Source: Longimicrobiales bacterium
GTDB lineage: Bacteria > Gemmatimonadota > Gemmatimonadetes > Longimicrobiales > Gaopeijiaceae
Length of the DNA stretch: 64,000 nucleotides
NCBI GenBank assembly: GCA_029245345.1
Contig: JAQWPM010000012.1
Coordinates: 248,001-312,000, forward strand
Direction: 5' to 3'
Positions 17,913 through 26,159 of this stretch are shown here, in pieces. The position numbers and the translations under genes were made by a program. The notes below the pieces were generated by a model. That model worked only from the letters and a program-made list of their open reading frames with translations, ran no database searches and was not told the origin of the DNA. Position 1 is the first letter of the stretch; each line of letters starts with the position of its first letter.

Positions 17913-18658
17913 GTAGCCGACTCCAACAATTCGGGCCTCCCCTCGATGAATCCCCTCACGACCGGATCGGTCGCGTTCCGAACCTCGTCGGGCGTGCCTT
18001 CGAAGCGAATCTGGCCATCGTAGAGCATGGCGACGCGGTCAGAAATCCTGAAGGCACTGGTCATGTCGTGTGTAATCACCACCCCAGTAACCCCCAGTTG
18101 GTCCGACATCCGGACGATCAGCTCATCGATGACCGCGGTGGTAACCGGATCAAGACCGGTCGTCGGCTCGTCGTAAAGCAGGTACTTCGGTTCCGTCGCG
18201 ATGGCCCTCGCAAAGCCGGCACGTTTTCGCTGGCCACCAGACAGCTGAGAGGGAAAGCGATCCCCGTACCCGTCCAGATCCACCAGATGGAGGCAATCAA
18301 ACACTCGGCTGCGAATCTTGGCTTCAGTCATGTCGGACATGCGGCGGAGCCCCATCCCGACATTTTCCTCAATGGTCATCGAGTCGAAAAGCGCCGCGAA
18401 CTGAAAGACGTAGCCAACCCTTCTTCGCAGCACGTAGAGGGTTTCGAGGTCGAGACGACTCACGTTCTCCCCGTCCACCCAAATTTCACCCTGATCCGGA
18501 CGGAGGAGGCCGACAATGTGTTTGAGCGCGACAGATTTTCCGGTCCCCGAGCCACCGATCACCGAAAGCGTATCACCGTCTTGTACGGACAGGGTGAAGC
18601 CCTTGAGCACCTGATTCACGCCGAATGCCTTGTGGACGCCAATGAGTTCGATGCTCAT
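17909..18658 (-). CDS. mlaF: MlaF-like ABC transporter ATPase
   Basis: 249 residues from ATG 18658 (overlaps mlaE stop, ATGA). Walker A GGSGTGKSV, signature LSGGQRKRAGFARAI (QRKR variant as in MlaF), Walker B YLLYDEPTTGLDP, H-loop VITHD. Powers lipid movement through MlaE in the inner membrane, keeping outer-membrane asymmetry. Confidence 0.94.
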   Translation of the reverse strand: MSIELIGVHKAFGVNQVLKGFTLSVQDGDTLSVIGGSGTGKSVALKHIVGLLRPDQGEIWVDGENVSRLDLETLYVLRRRVGYVFQFAALFDSMTIEENVGMGLRRMSDMTEAKIRSRVFDCLHLVDLDGYGDRFPSQLSGGQRKRAGFARAIATEPKYLLYDEPTTGLDPVTTAVIDELIVRMSDQLGVTGVVITHDMTSAFRISDRVAMLYDGQIRFEGTPDEVRNATDPVVRGFIEGRPELLESAT

Positions 18659-19434
18659 AGCAGTACCGCCGCCCAAAAAGCATCCAGCACCAAGATGATC
18701 ATGCTACTGACCACAACGGCTTGGGTCGCAGCTTGTCCCACGCCCTCCGCGCCGCCTCGGGCATGGAAACCGAAGAAGCACCCGACCGACGTGACCGTGA
18801 GCCCGAATGTCGCCGACTTAATGGCCGAGAATTGGATGTCCCACGGATCGAAGTAGAGACGAAGGCCCTTCAAGAACTCGAACGAGGACATGTCGAGGAG
18901 CGCCTGTGCGGTGACCCAGCCAGCGAAGACCCCAAGCGCGTCAGCGAGAATGACCACGACCGGGAACATGAGCACCCCGGCAACGACACGAGGCACGACG
19001 AGATACGCGGCCGGATCGTACGCCAACGTCTCCAGTGCATCGATCTGCTCGGTGACGCGCATGGTGCCGATCTCAGCAGCAATGTTGGCCCCGACACGTC
19101 CAGAAAGGGCTAATCCCGTCAGAACGGGCCCTAACTCCAAGACCATGGTCTTGCCGACGAGCGTCCCCACGAAATAGAGCGGTACCGCCCCGGTGAACGT
19201 GTACTCGGCCATCTGCGCCAGGACGATCCCCGTGAACGTCGCTATAAAGAGCGCAATCGGGACAGATTCGACCCCCACCTTTACCATCTGCGGGAGGAGA
19301 TGTGGCAACCACTGCGAACCATTCACCAGCGCGCGCGCGGCATCCCTGGCCAGATAGCCAGCACGGCCTAGGGCACTGACGGTCCGGATCGCGAACCGTC
19401 CCACGGCTCGGACGGGACCGGTGACGAAGTTCAT
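18655..19434 (-). CDS. mlaE: MlaE-like ABC transporter permease
   Basis: 259 residues from ATG 19434; GTG 19449 is an alternative. Five or six membrane segments; LGPVLTGLALSGRVGANIAAE and MRVTEQIDALETLAYDP are the conserved EQ-loop region of the family. First gene of the leftward mla operon. There is no Shine-Dalgarno before the ATG; instead a TATACT lies six bases upstream on the coding strand, which could be a -10 element giving a leaderless message. Confidence 0.92.
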   Translation of the reverse strand: MNFVTGPVRAVGRFAIRTVSALGRAGYLARDAARALVNGSQWLPHLLPQMVKVGVESVPIALFIATFTGIVLAQMAEYTFTGAVPLYFVGTLVGKTMVLELGPVLTGLALSGRVGANIAAEIGTMRVTEQIDALETLAYDPAAYLVVPRVVAGVLMFPVVVILADALGVFAGWVTAQALLDMSSFEFLKGLRLYFDPWDIQFSAIKSATFGLTVTSVGCFFGFHARGGAEGVGQAATQAVVVSSMIILVLDAFWAAVLL

Positions 19435-19465
19435 GAACGGAGTATACACAATCGCAGAAGCGAAG

Positions 19466-19500
19466 AAAAAACGGCTTCCCGACCTAGGTCGGGAAGCCGT
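19466..19500 (-). terminator. Rho-independent terminator
   Basis: Perfect 13-bp inverted repeat 19471-19483 / 19488-19500 with a CTAG loop. On the minus strand it is followed by six T residues (19471-19466). It ends transcription of the gene at 19525-19878 and separates it from mlaE. On the plus strand no T-run follows. Confidence 0.92.
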
Positions 19501-19524
19501 CGAAGTTGCAAAGCTCGTGCCACC

Positions 19525-19878
19525 TTAAACGCGGGGACCTTCCTCGCACTCGAGCGTGAACTCGACCTCCTCGAGTACTCCGTTCTCACCGGGCAGCATG
19601 TACGCGACCCGAATTCGTTTCACGGCCGCACGAGGATCCGTAATCGAGACCTCGAAATCGAGAGACTGATCGTGTGAGACGATTCGCGTTCGAATGCGAT
19701 CGCTGGGTTCCGCCTGCGCACCGCGCACCGGGTTCCTAAACAGAGCCTTGGTGGACTGTCGGCCTGTGTCGAGCTGTCTCGTCACCTTGACCAATTTCAG
19801 CCAATCAGGCTGATAATTGACCCCATATTGGAAGCCGCATTGGTCGGCTCCACTGCCTTCTCGATTGTGTCGCGCCAC
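19525..19878 (-). CDS. Conserved protein of unknown function, 117 residues
   Basis: GTG start at 19878 follows GGAGGAGG by four bases, a strong site, and an intrinsic terminator closes the gene, so it is a well-defined transcription unit. No signal peptide or membrane segment. The middle has basic DNA/RNA-binding-like composition (QPDWLKLVKVTRQLDTGRQSTKALFRNP) and the C-terminus a beta-strand pattern (RIRVAYMLPGENGVLEEVEF). I do not recognise the family. Its solitary, well-built expression signals suggest steady or high expression. Confidence 0.7.
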   Translation of the reverse strand: MARHNREGSGADQCGFQYGVNYQPDWLKLVKVTRQLDTGRQSTKALFRNPVRGAQAEPSDRIRTRIVSHDQSLDFEVSITDPRAAVKRIRVAYMLPGENGVLEEVEFTLECEEGPRV

Positions 19879-19922
19879 CCCGCCTCCTCCACGAGAGGGG
19901 AAATCCCTAAAAATCGTAAACG

Positions 19923-19951
19923 AATGTTTTCATCCGCTCTTGAATTGTCAA
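19923..19951 (-). promoter_or_regulatory. Candidate sigma-70-type promoter for the gene at 19878
   Basis: On the minus strand a perfect TTGACA (19951-19946) is followed after 17 bases by AACATT (19928-19923), three of six matches to the -10 consensus. It lies 45 nt before the GTG start and its GGAGGAGG site. Confidence 0.5.
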
Positions 19952-20028
19952 GTTTTTGCGCAGGGGGTACCGCGAAAATCGATTGAAACAGAAAGACCTT
20001 AGGCGGTCGCCCGCTGAGCTTTTTCCGG

Positions 20029-21189
20029 CTAAAGGTCCAGTGGGACCGGTACAAATGTCAGAAAAAATATCAAAACCAGCGCGAATCCCAACCAACGACG
20101 CACCAACCCGATGTGCTTCTCAGGCTGCACCACTGGGGGGTGATTCATGCGTCCGCGATGTAGAACTGCGATCAGTGCGGCCCAGGCCCACCAGCCCCAC
20201 CACAAGAACCCAAGTGGGAGCAGCGCCACCATGAACACCTTGGAAGCACGGCTCTGCTGTTTGGGGGCCAGCGCATAGAGGATGTGGCCCCCGTCCAGTT
20301 GCCCCAAGGGCAAGAGGTTGAGAGCGGTCACGAACAACCCCAGCCAGCCGACGAGCGCCAACGGATGGAGGAGAATGGGAGCCTCTCCGAGCACTCCCGG
20401 GGCGAAGATCGAACCCATCACGTGGGTGATCACCCCATTGCCCAGCCACACCGACTGGCCCGCAAACTGGATCACAAAGGGAGTCGAACCCGTCGCACGG
20501 CCGGGCACGACCTCGGAAAGCATGAGACCGATCGCGAGCAGCGGCAGCGACACCACAAAACTCGCGAGAGGGCCCGCCGCGCCGACGTCGAACAGTACGG
20601 CTCGCTTGATGGTCGGCCCCTTCAGCTTGATGAACGCCCCGAGGGTCCCGATGATGGAGAAGTACGGCGGGCACGGAATGAAGTAGGGCAAGGTGGCCCG
20701 AACCTTGTGCACCCTCGCCGCGACGTAGTGCCCCATTTCATGGGCCAAGAGCACGCCTAGAAACGGGAACGCGAACGGGACTCCGACCCACAATGCGCGC
20801 AGATTGAGCCCCGACGGGTAGGGGATCGCTAGCGCACCAAGTCTGAGGACCTCTGTGTCGAACGGATCCAACCCGACCATGAGTGCACCCGCCGCCATGG
20901 TCGTGACCATCGTCGCCGCGAAGAGAGCCAGATGAATCCATGGGCCGCGGCTACGCTCGTCCTTGGCATGGTAGACCAAAGCCACCTGGGTCCTACCGTC
21001 CTCATAGTGAAGATGCGCCGCAGCAGGCCATTCTCGTATCGCATCCTGGACCTCTGGAGAGGCACCGGACAAATCTTCCCGAAGAGTCCCCTCGAGAAGG
21101 GTATCATTCGGAAGCGAAGTCAGCCGATACTCTTCTAGAAGCGTCAACCAGAGCCCTGGATCAGGCTTGCCTGCCTTTCGGAGGGCCAT
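20029..21189 (-). CDS. Site-2-protease-like M50 metallopeptidase
   Basis: 386 residues. An N-terminal soluble part of about 80 residues is followed by 6-7 membrane segments. Zinc motif H150-E-M-G-H154 (LLAHEMGHYVAARV) and the third ligand in GQLDGGHILY (Asp299) are both intact. Conserved IPCPPYFSIIGTLGAFIKLK and DVGAAGPLASF match the EGY1-like/bacterial S2P group. Such enzymes cut membrane-bound substrates within the membrane, for example anti-sigma factors; no partner is encoded nearby. Divergent from rho, 183 nt apart. Confidence 0.9.
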   Translation of the reverse strand: MALRKAGKPDPGLWLTLLEEYRLTSLPNDTLLEGTLREDLSGASPEVQDAIREWPAAAHLHYEDGRTQVALVYHAKDERSRGPWIHLALFAATMVTTMAAGALMVGLDPFDTEVLRLGALAIPYPSGLNLRALWVGVPFAFPFLGVLLAHEMGHYVAARVHKVRATLPYFIPCPPYFSIIGTLGAFIKLKGPTIKRAVLFDVGAAGPLASFVVSLPLLAIGLMLSEVVPGRATGSTPFVIQFAGQSVWLGNGVITHVMGSIFAPGVLGEAPILLHPLALVGWLGLFVTALNLLPLGQLDGGHILYALAPKQQSRASKVFMVALLPLGFLWWGWWAWAALIAVLHRGRMNHPPVVQPEKHIGLVRRWLGFALVLIFFLTFVPVPLDL

Positions 21190-21222
21190 TACTGTGGCAT
21201 TACTCCCATAAAGACATCTGCA

Positions 21223-21258
21223 CCACTCACGTGGACCCGGTCCGCCCCACTCGTGGGG
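21223..21258. promoter_or_regulatory. Two related inverted repeats between M50 gene and rho
   Basis: CCAC-tcac-GTGG (21223-21234) and CCCCAC-tc-GTGGGG (21245-21258) lie 22 nt apart in the divergent promoter region. They could be operator half-sites or RNA stems; no known regulator motif is matched. Confidence 0.3.
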
Positions 21259-21290
21259 AACACTCCGCCACCGGGATTAGTTGAACACTC

Positions 21291-21321
21291 AACGACCTAT
21301 GCAGGTCGTTCCTCTGTTTTT
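21291..21321 (+). terminator. Intrinsic-terminator-like hairpin in rho leader (possible attenuator)
   Basis: Perfect 8-bp stem AACGACCT (21291-21298) / AGGTCGTT (21303-21310) with loop ATGC, then CCTCTGTTTTTA. It lies 50 nt before the rho ribosome site. rho in E. coli is regulated by attenuation in its leader; a structure here could serve similar control. Confidence 0.55.
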
Positions 21322-21372
21322 ATCCCCCCGTATTGGCCCGCCTAGTGGCCACTCCGCCCCCCGGAGTTCCCT

Positions 21373-22632
21373 GTAGACACTACTGAACTCAAGAAAAAGA
21401 CGGTCGGCGATCTTCACGACCTCGCGGATGAACTGAACATCAGCGACGTCAGTGGCCTCCGCAAGCAAGATCTGATTTTCAAGATCGAGCAGGGGCTGCT
21501 GGAGGCCAAGATCGTTCTGACAGGAGAGGGTGTCCTAGAGATCCTTCCAGAGGGGTACGGATTCCTCCGCTCGCAAGATTGGAACTACCTCCACGGGCCT
21601 GATGACATCTACGTCAGCCCCTCGCAGATCAAACGCTTCGACCTGCGCACGGGCGATACGATTTCGGGCCAAGTCAGGCCGCCGAAGCGAGGTGAGCGTT
21701 ATCTGGCACTCCTAAAGGTCGAGTCGCTCAACGGAGCGAATCCAGACGATGCGCCGCAGCGCCTGAGTTTCGAGAGCCTCCGCCCGGGATACCCTGAAAA
21801 GCGCTTGAGACTCGAAGTAGACGGAGACGACAGCGCGATCGCCATGCGAGTGATCGACCTCATCGCTCCGGTCGGGAAGGGACAGCGCGGGTTGATCGTC
21901 TCCCCTCCAAAAGCGGGTAAGACGACGATCTTGCAGCAAATGGCAAACTCCATCGCGAAAAACTCGCCCGAGGTTCACCTCATCGTGCTCCTCATCGACG
22001 AGCGGCCTGAAGAGGTCACCGACATGGTGGAGCACGTGGGCGCAGAAGTCATCGCGTCCACCTTCGACGAGCCAGCCAAGCGGCACGTGCAGGTCGCCGA
22101 CATGGTGATGGAAAAGGCCAAGCGACTCGTGGAGCAAGGGAAGGACGTGGTGGTCCTTCTCGATTCCATCACGCGGCTGGCCCGTGCTTACAACTCGACC
22201 ATGCCGCATTCCGGGCGCATCCTCTCGGGTGGCGTCGACGCCAATGCACTCCAGAAGCCAAAACGTTTCTTCGGTGCCGCCCGGAACATCGAAAACGGCG
22301 GATCCCTTACCATTATCGCCACCGCTCTGATCGACACTGGGAGCCGGATGGATGAGGTGATCTTCGAGGAATTCAAAGGCACCGGAAACATGGAGCTGGT
22401 GCTGGATCGTTTCATTTCCGACAAGCGGATCTATCCTGCGATCGACCTGAACAAGTCGAGTACACGCAAGGAAGAACTGCTCTTGAACTCGACCGAATTG
22501 AACCGCGTGTCTCTGCTAAGGAATTTCCTGGCAGACATGCCACCTGCTGAGGCCATCGAGTTCTTGTTGTCCCGCATCAGCATGTCCGACACGAACGCCG
22601 ACTTCCTCGACGCCATGGTCCAAGGCGTCTGA
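21373..22632 (+). CDS. rho: Transcription termination factor Rho, apparent GTA start
   Basis: The frame from 21373 gives 419 residues, the length of E. coli Rho. Order: Rho N-terminal helical domain ([27 protein letters not shown]), cold-shock-like RNA-binding domain ([20 protein letters not shown]), then the hexameric ATPase with Walker A PPKAGKTT (residues 178-185), Walker [15 protein letters not shown] and C-terminal domain. Between the preceding in-frame stop (21343) and TTG at 21805 there is no ATG, GTG or TTG, and a start at 21805 would remove the RNA-binding domains. GGAG at 21363-21366 is six bases before GTA GAC ACT ACT GAA, where homologues begin with Met. So the start is either a rare GTA codon or a G-to-A change (or sequence error) in a GTG. 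Confidence 0.95.
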   Translation, partial: VDTTELKKKTVGDLHDLADELNISDVSGLRKQDLIFKIEQGLLEAKIVLTGEGVLEILPEGYGFLRSQDWNYLHGPDDIYVSPSQIKRFDLRTGDTISGQVRPPKRGERYLALLKVESLNGANPDDAPQRLSFESLRPGYPEKRLRLEVDGDDSAIAMRVIDLIAPVGKGQRGLIVSPPKAGKTTILQQMANSIAKNSPEVHLIVLLIDERPEEVTDMVEHVGAEVIASTFDEPAKRHVQVADMVMEKAKRLVEQGKDVVVLLDSITRLARAYNSTMPHSGRILSGGVDANALQKPKRFFGAARNIENGGSLTIIATALIDTGSRMDEVIFEEFKGTGNMELVLDRFISDKRIYPAIDLNKSSTRKEELLLNSTELNRVSLLRNFLADMPPAEAIEFLLSRISMSDTNADFLDAMVQGV

Positions 22633-22775
22633 CGTCAGTCTTCGGCATCGCCGTATCGGCTCGTATCCTGACCTGACGTATGCCTCGTCGTGATCTGGCG
22701 GCCAACGATGTCCTGTTCAGAGCAGACGGTGCCGATCGTTGACCTTACCGCATTCGCGCACGATCCTTCCGCGCC

Positions 22776-23213
22776 ATGACTGACCTGACCGCCGAAGCCG
22801 ACCGACGCCTACAAGAGGCCATTGATGCCTCGGACTCCCGCGATCCCCGTGAGTTCTATCGCGAACGGCTCCGTGAATTGAAAGGCTCCAATGCTGAGGG
22901 GTACCAAAACGCCGTCGCGTACTACCGCGACACGCTCATCCCGCAGGTGGCCTCAGGTGAGGTCGAGCCGCTGGTCGCTTGGGCCGAATACGGGCGCACG
23001 CTCGCTGAAGCAGCAGCAGTGGGGCGGACGGTGAGCATTGACGAGACGGGTCGCGCCCACCCGTACGAAGCACCCATGGACGGTCGCCTGGTACTGCACC
23101 TCCCGGATGACCCCAAGGTGCGCGCCATCCTGGTCGGACTCCCCACGGACCTCAGTTCAGCTCAGCGCGTAACCTACGACGCCCTGGTCTTGGGGAAGCA
23201 GCGCCGAAAGTAG
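22776..23213 (+). CDS. Conserved protein of unknown function, 145 residues
   Basis: Soluble, acidic protein starting at ATG 22776. The N-terminal half is helical (EADRRLQEAIDASDSRDPREFYRERLREL), with an aromatic segment YQNAVAYYRDTLIPQVASGEV and VEPLVAWAEYGRTLAEA. The C-terminal half is a short beta region (GRLVLHLPDDPKVRAILVGLP). No membrane segment or known motif. 143 nt behind rho on the same strand, convergent with the FakAB-like gene. I do not recognise a named family, though composition and codon use look native. Confidence 0.7.
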   Translation: MTDLTAEADRRLQEAIDASDSRDPREFYRERLRELKGSNAEGYQNAVAYYRDTLIPQVASGEVEPLVAWAEYGRTLAEAAAVGRTVSIDETGRAHPYEAPMDGRLVLHLPDDPKVRAILVGLPTDLSSAQRVTYDALVLGKQRRK

Positions 23214-23231
23214 CGCGGAGCGGTTGAGGGA

Positions 23232-25052
23232 CTAGTCGTCCTCAACGAGGTAAGCCACGCCCCACGCACCGATCCCCAAATGCGTAGCGATCACCGGCGT
23301 CGCCGGAGCCGACAGCACTTCAGTGTGCTCTCCGAAACACTCACGCAGCTGCTTGGTGATAGGCGGGACGACCTCTGGAATCCCCACATGCACGACGCCA
23401 AAGCGAACATTTTTCGTTCCGGCAGGAATCCTGTCCCTCAGGAGCCGCATGAGTTCGCCCTTGGCCCGACCCTTCCCCCACGCCTTCCCTACGGGTGCCA
23501 CCCGTCCCTCTTGGTCGAGTCCCAGAATCGGTTTGATGCCCAGGAAGCGCCCCAGTAGAGCTCGGCCTCGGCCCACCCGTCCAGACCGAATCAGTCGCTC
23601 GAACGTCTGCACTGTAAACAGGATCCCCGACTGGCGGCGCACCCGATCCAACTCCTCAACGATGTCCTCCGGCTCCCAAGCCAACTCCGCCAGTTCGCAG
23701 GCTTTGAGGACCATGAGTCCCTCGAGAAGCGACGCCCCTTTCGAGTCGACCAAATGCACACGGGTACTGTCGAAGCGCCACGCCGCCGCTTCTCCCGAGG
23801 CAAAGGTCCCCGAGAGAGTCGAAGAAGCCAGCACACCCAAGATGGACTCACCCTCCTCGGCGGCCCGTGCGTACGAATCGATGAAGTCGGCCGGGGCCGG
23901 CTGACTCGTAGTCGGGAGTGCCTCCTGTTCGGCCAACATGCTGTGGAACTCATCGGCCGTGATATCGATCCCATCTCGATACATCTTGTCGCCGTCCACA
24001 AGAACAAGGGGCGTCACGTGAATTCCGTGTGCCCGGACGTGCTCTTCTGACAAATCGCATGCGGAGTCTGTGACGATCGCCATCGGCCGGCGGGCCAACT
24101 GGATATGACCCCGCGCAGCTCTCTGGACAGTTTCGTGCTGGGCTCGCATGTCCTCAGCCTTGTGCGTTACCAGTTCGCCGAGGCCACGCAGGTAGTCAAA
24201 GACTCCGTCCGGTGCGTCCGTGTGGACATGGACCTTCAGGATATCTGCGGAACGGATCACGATGAGAGAATCGCCCATATCACGAAGAACGGCGCGTACC
24301 TCGTTCTGAGTGGGAAGGTCTTCTCCTCGAACAAGCGCCTCGGTACAGAAGCGGAACTGCTCCTCGTCCTCCGGATAATCGATGCCGGCCACTCCTTCGT
24401 CCCCGGCCGGAGTGCCAGAGGCCAAGGCGGCGACAATCGGATCTCCGTTCACGAGAAGGAGCACCCCTTCGAGCAAGCTCACGAAGCCCTTGGCGCCGGC
24501 ATCTACGACCCCGGCCCTCTTTAGGACCGGGAGCAACTCCGGGGTATTCGCGAGTGAGTCCCGCGCCCGCTCGACGAGAAGCTCAAGAAGCGGTACGAAG
24601 TCAGGAGCCCCTGACTCCCCCGCGGCATCCGCTGTGTCACGGATGACCGTGAGGATGGTCCCTTCTACCGGTTTCTCCAAAGCGTCATAGAGGTTCCTCG
24701 CGCCAGCGTCCAACGCCTGGCCGAATCGCGCGGTTTCGACTCGATCGTAGCCCTCCAGGTCCTCGGCAAAGCCCAGGAGGAAGTGGGAGAGCATCATCCC
24801 GCAATTGCCCCTGGCTCCGAGTACGGCGGCCTGAGCGGCTTCACTCGCCACGACCGAAACGGAGCGTGCTCGGTGGTTCCTCAGGTGGTCCGCAATGGAC
24901 TGGACCGTCAATGCCAGGTTCGTTCCCGTATCTCCGTCCGGAACCGGAAATACGTTGATACGGTTCAACTCGCCGCGGAAGCGCTGCGCGTAATCGCAGG
25001 CCGCGATTAGGGATCGCCTAAGGCGGGGACCATCCAGGTATCGGATTTGCAT
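23232..25052 (-). CDS. FakA-FakB (DAK2-DegV) fusion, fatty acid kinase-like
   Basis: 606 residues from ATG 25052. Residues about 8-200 are a DAK2/DhaL kinase domain (NVFPVPDGDTGTNL with the Asp residues that hold Mg-ADP; GNCGMMLSHFLLG). Residues about 200-310 match the middle and C-terminal FakA region (HVHTDAPDGVFDYL). Residues about 325-606 are a DegV/FakB fatty-acid-binding domain (AIVTDSACDLSEEHVRAHGI, TTSQPAPADF, ASSTLSGTF, RSGRVGRGRALLGRFLGIKP). In Firmicutes FakA and FakB are separate proteins that phosphorylate exogenous fatty acids for phospholipid synthesis; here both parts are one chain. Confidence 0.9.
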   Translation of the reverse strand: MQIRYLDGPRLRRSLIAACDYAQRFRGELNRINVFPVPDGDTGTNLALTVQSIADHLRNHRARSVSVVASEAAQAAVLGARGNCGMMLSHFLLGFAEDLEGYDRVETARFGQALDAGARNLYDALEKPVEGTILTVIRDTADAAGESGAPDFVPLLELLVERARDSLANTPELLPVLKRAGVVDAGAKGFVSLLEGVLLLVNGDPIVAALASGTPAGDEGVAGIDYPEDEEQFRFCTEALVRGEDLPTQNEVRAVLRDMGDSLIVIRSADILKVHVHTDAPDGVFDYLRGLGELVTHKAEDMRAQHETVQRAARGHIQLARRPMAIVTDSACDLSEEHVRAHGIHVTPLVLVDGDKMYRDGIDITADEFHSMLAEQEALPTTSQPAPADFIDSYARAAEEGESILGVLASSTLSGTFASGEAAAWRFDSTRVHLVDSKGASLLEGLMVLKACELAELAWEPEDIVEELDRVRRQSGILFTVQTFERLIRSGRVGRGRALLGRFLGIKPILGLDQEGRVAPVGKAWGKGRAKGELMRLLRDRIPAGTKNVRFGVVHVGIPEVVPPITKQLRECFGEHTEVLSAPATPVIATHLGIGAWGVAYLVEDD

Positions 25053-25201
25053 CAAGCAGCGGGGAGGCGGTCAATATGGAAATCGCGCCGAATCTAAGGA
25101 AGTGGACGCGATAAGGCATCTCGACCCCACTGAGCCCCCACACACCTTCATTCGATGCTCCATCATCGGGGCACCTGAGTGGAACCTGCGGGAGTAGCAC
25201 C

Positions 25202-26077
25202 TTGGATCAGGCGCCAATGATTCAACACTGGCTCGTACCCGTCGTACGAGAGGCCGGCCTCGAAGGCGCGGACCAACTGAACATCGGTTCAGATACCGAC
25301 CTGGTCGCGGTTTGGGACACGGTCGCCATGCGAACCGGACTCTCCGCGGAGCATCTTACGGAGCTCGTCGCGGCCCACTATCGGCTCGAGGTCGCAGATC
25401 TCGACAGCGCCGACGCTCACGCCTCTCGACTGATTCCCGGCGTGGTGGCCCGCAAGCTCAACGTGGTCCCGCTTCAATACGGCGATCGGAGTATCATGGT
25501 GGCTACGGCGGACCCGGTCAGCCTGGCCGCCGAGCGAGAGATCGGGAGCATCGCAGCCAGGACGGTCCAATTCGTGGTGGCGCCGCCGTCGGAGCTGAGT
25601 GCTCTGGTCCGAACGGTCTATCCGGACGAGGGCAAACTCCGACACGAGATTCCACCCCTCACCCTCGAGGCCAAAGGCGGACCCCACATTCTGGTGGTTG
25701 ATGACGATGCGTCCATGCGACTGCTCATGCGAACGATGCTCGAGACAGCCGACTTCCGCGTATCGGAAGCGTCCGACGGTCCCGAAGCGCTAGAGCTACT
25801 TGCGGGGAGCGACCCGTTCGCTCTGGTCACCCTAGACCTGCAGATGAAGGAGATGCACGGACTCGAGGTCCTGCAGCGGATCCGCTCGCGGGTCGCGACT
25901 GCGTCGCTGCCCGTAGTCGTCGCCACGGGGTCGGAGGATCCTGCGATAGAGATGCAACTCTTCGAAGCTGGAGCCGACGATTTTGTGGTAAAACCGGCCG
26001 ACGCGCCGCGTTTCCTACTTCGCATTCAGGCGGTCCTTCGCCGGCGCAGTGCCAATCCACTCGCTGGCCTGTCCTAG
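25202..26077 (+). CDS. MshEN-type domain fused to response-regulator receiver
   Basis: 291 residues from TTG 25202; ATG 25217 is possible. Residues about 40-155 resemble the N-terminal domain of type II secretion/pilus ATPases (YRLEVADLDSADAHASRLIP, ARKLNVVPLQYGDRSIMVATADP), known in MshE to bind c-di-GMP. Residues 162-285 are a receiver domain (HILVVDDDASMRLLMRTML, phospho-acceptor Asp in LVTLDLQMKEMHG, ATGSEDP, VVKPAD). No ATPase, DNA-binding or enzymatic output follows. Possibly an adaptor that joins phosphorelay input to c-di-GMP or pilus control; inferred. Confidence 0.8.
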   Translation: MDQAPMIQHWLVPVVREAGLEGADQLNIGSDTDLVAVWDTVAMRTGLSAEHLTELVAAHYRLEVADLDSADAHASRLIPGVVARKLNVVPLQYGDRSIMVATADPVSLAAEREIGSIAARTVQFVVAPPSELSALVRTVYPDEGKLRHEIPPLTLEAKGGPHILVVDDDASMRLLMRTMLETADFRVSEASDGPEALELLAGSDPFALVTLDLQMKEMHGLEVLQRIRSRVATASLPVVVATGSEDPAIEMQLFEAGADDFVVKPADAPRFLLRIQAVLRRRSANPLAGLS

Positions 26078-26159
26078 CGGAGGTGCCGAAGGCTTGCAAC
26101 GCCATCCGGCACGGTGTGCATCTAACTTTCTGCACCCCACATCCGTCTAACGCAGTACG

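Noticed and set aside
21805-22632. Rho starting at TTG 21805
   Set aside because: This would remove the N-terminal and RNA-binding domains, whose codons are intact and in frame upstream.
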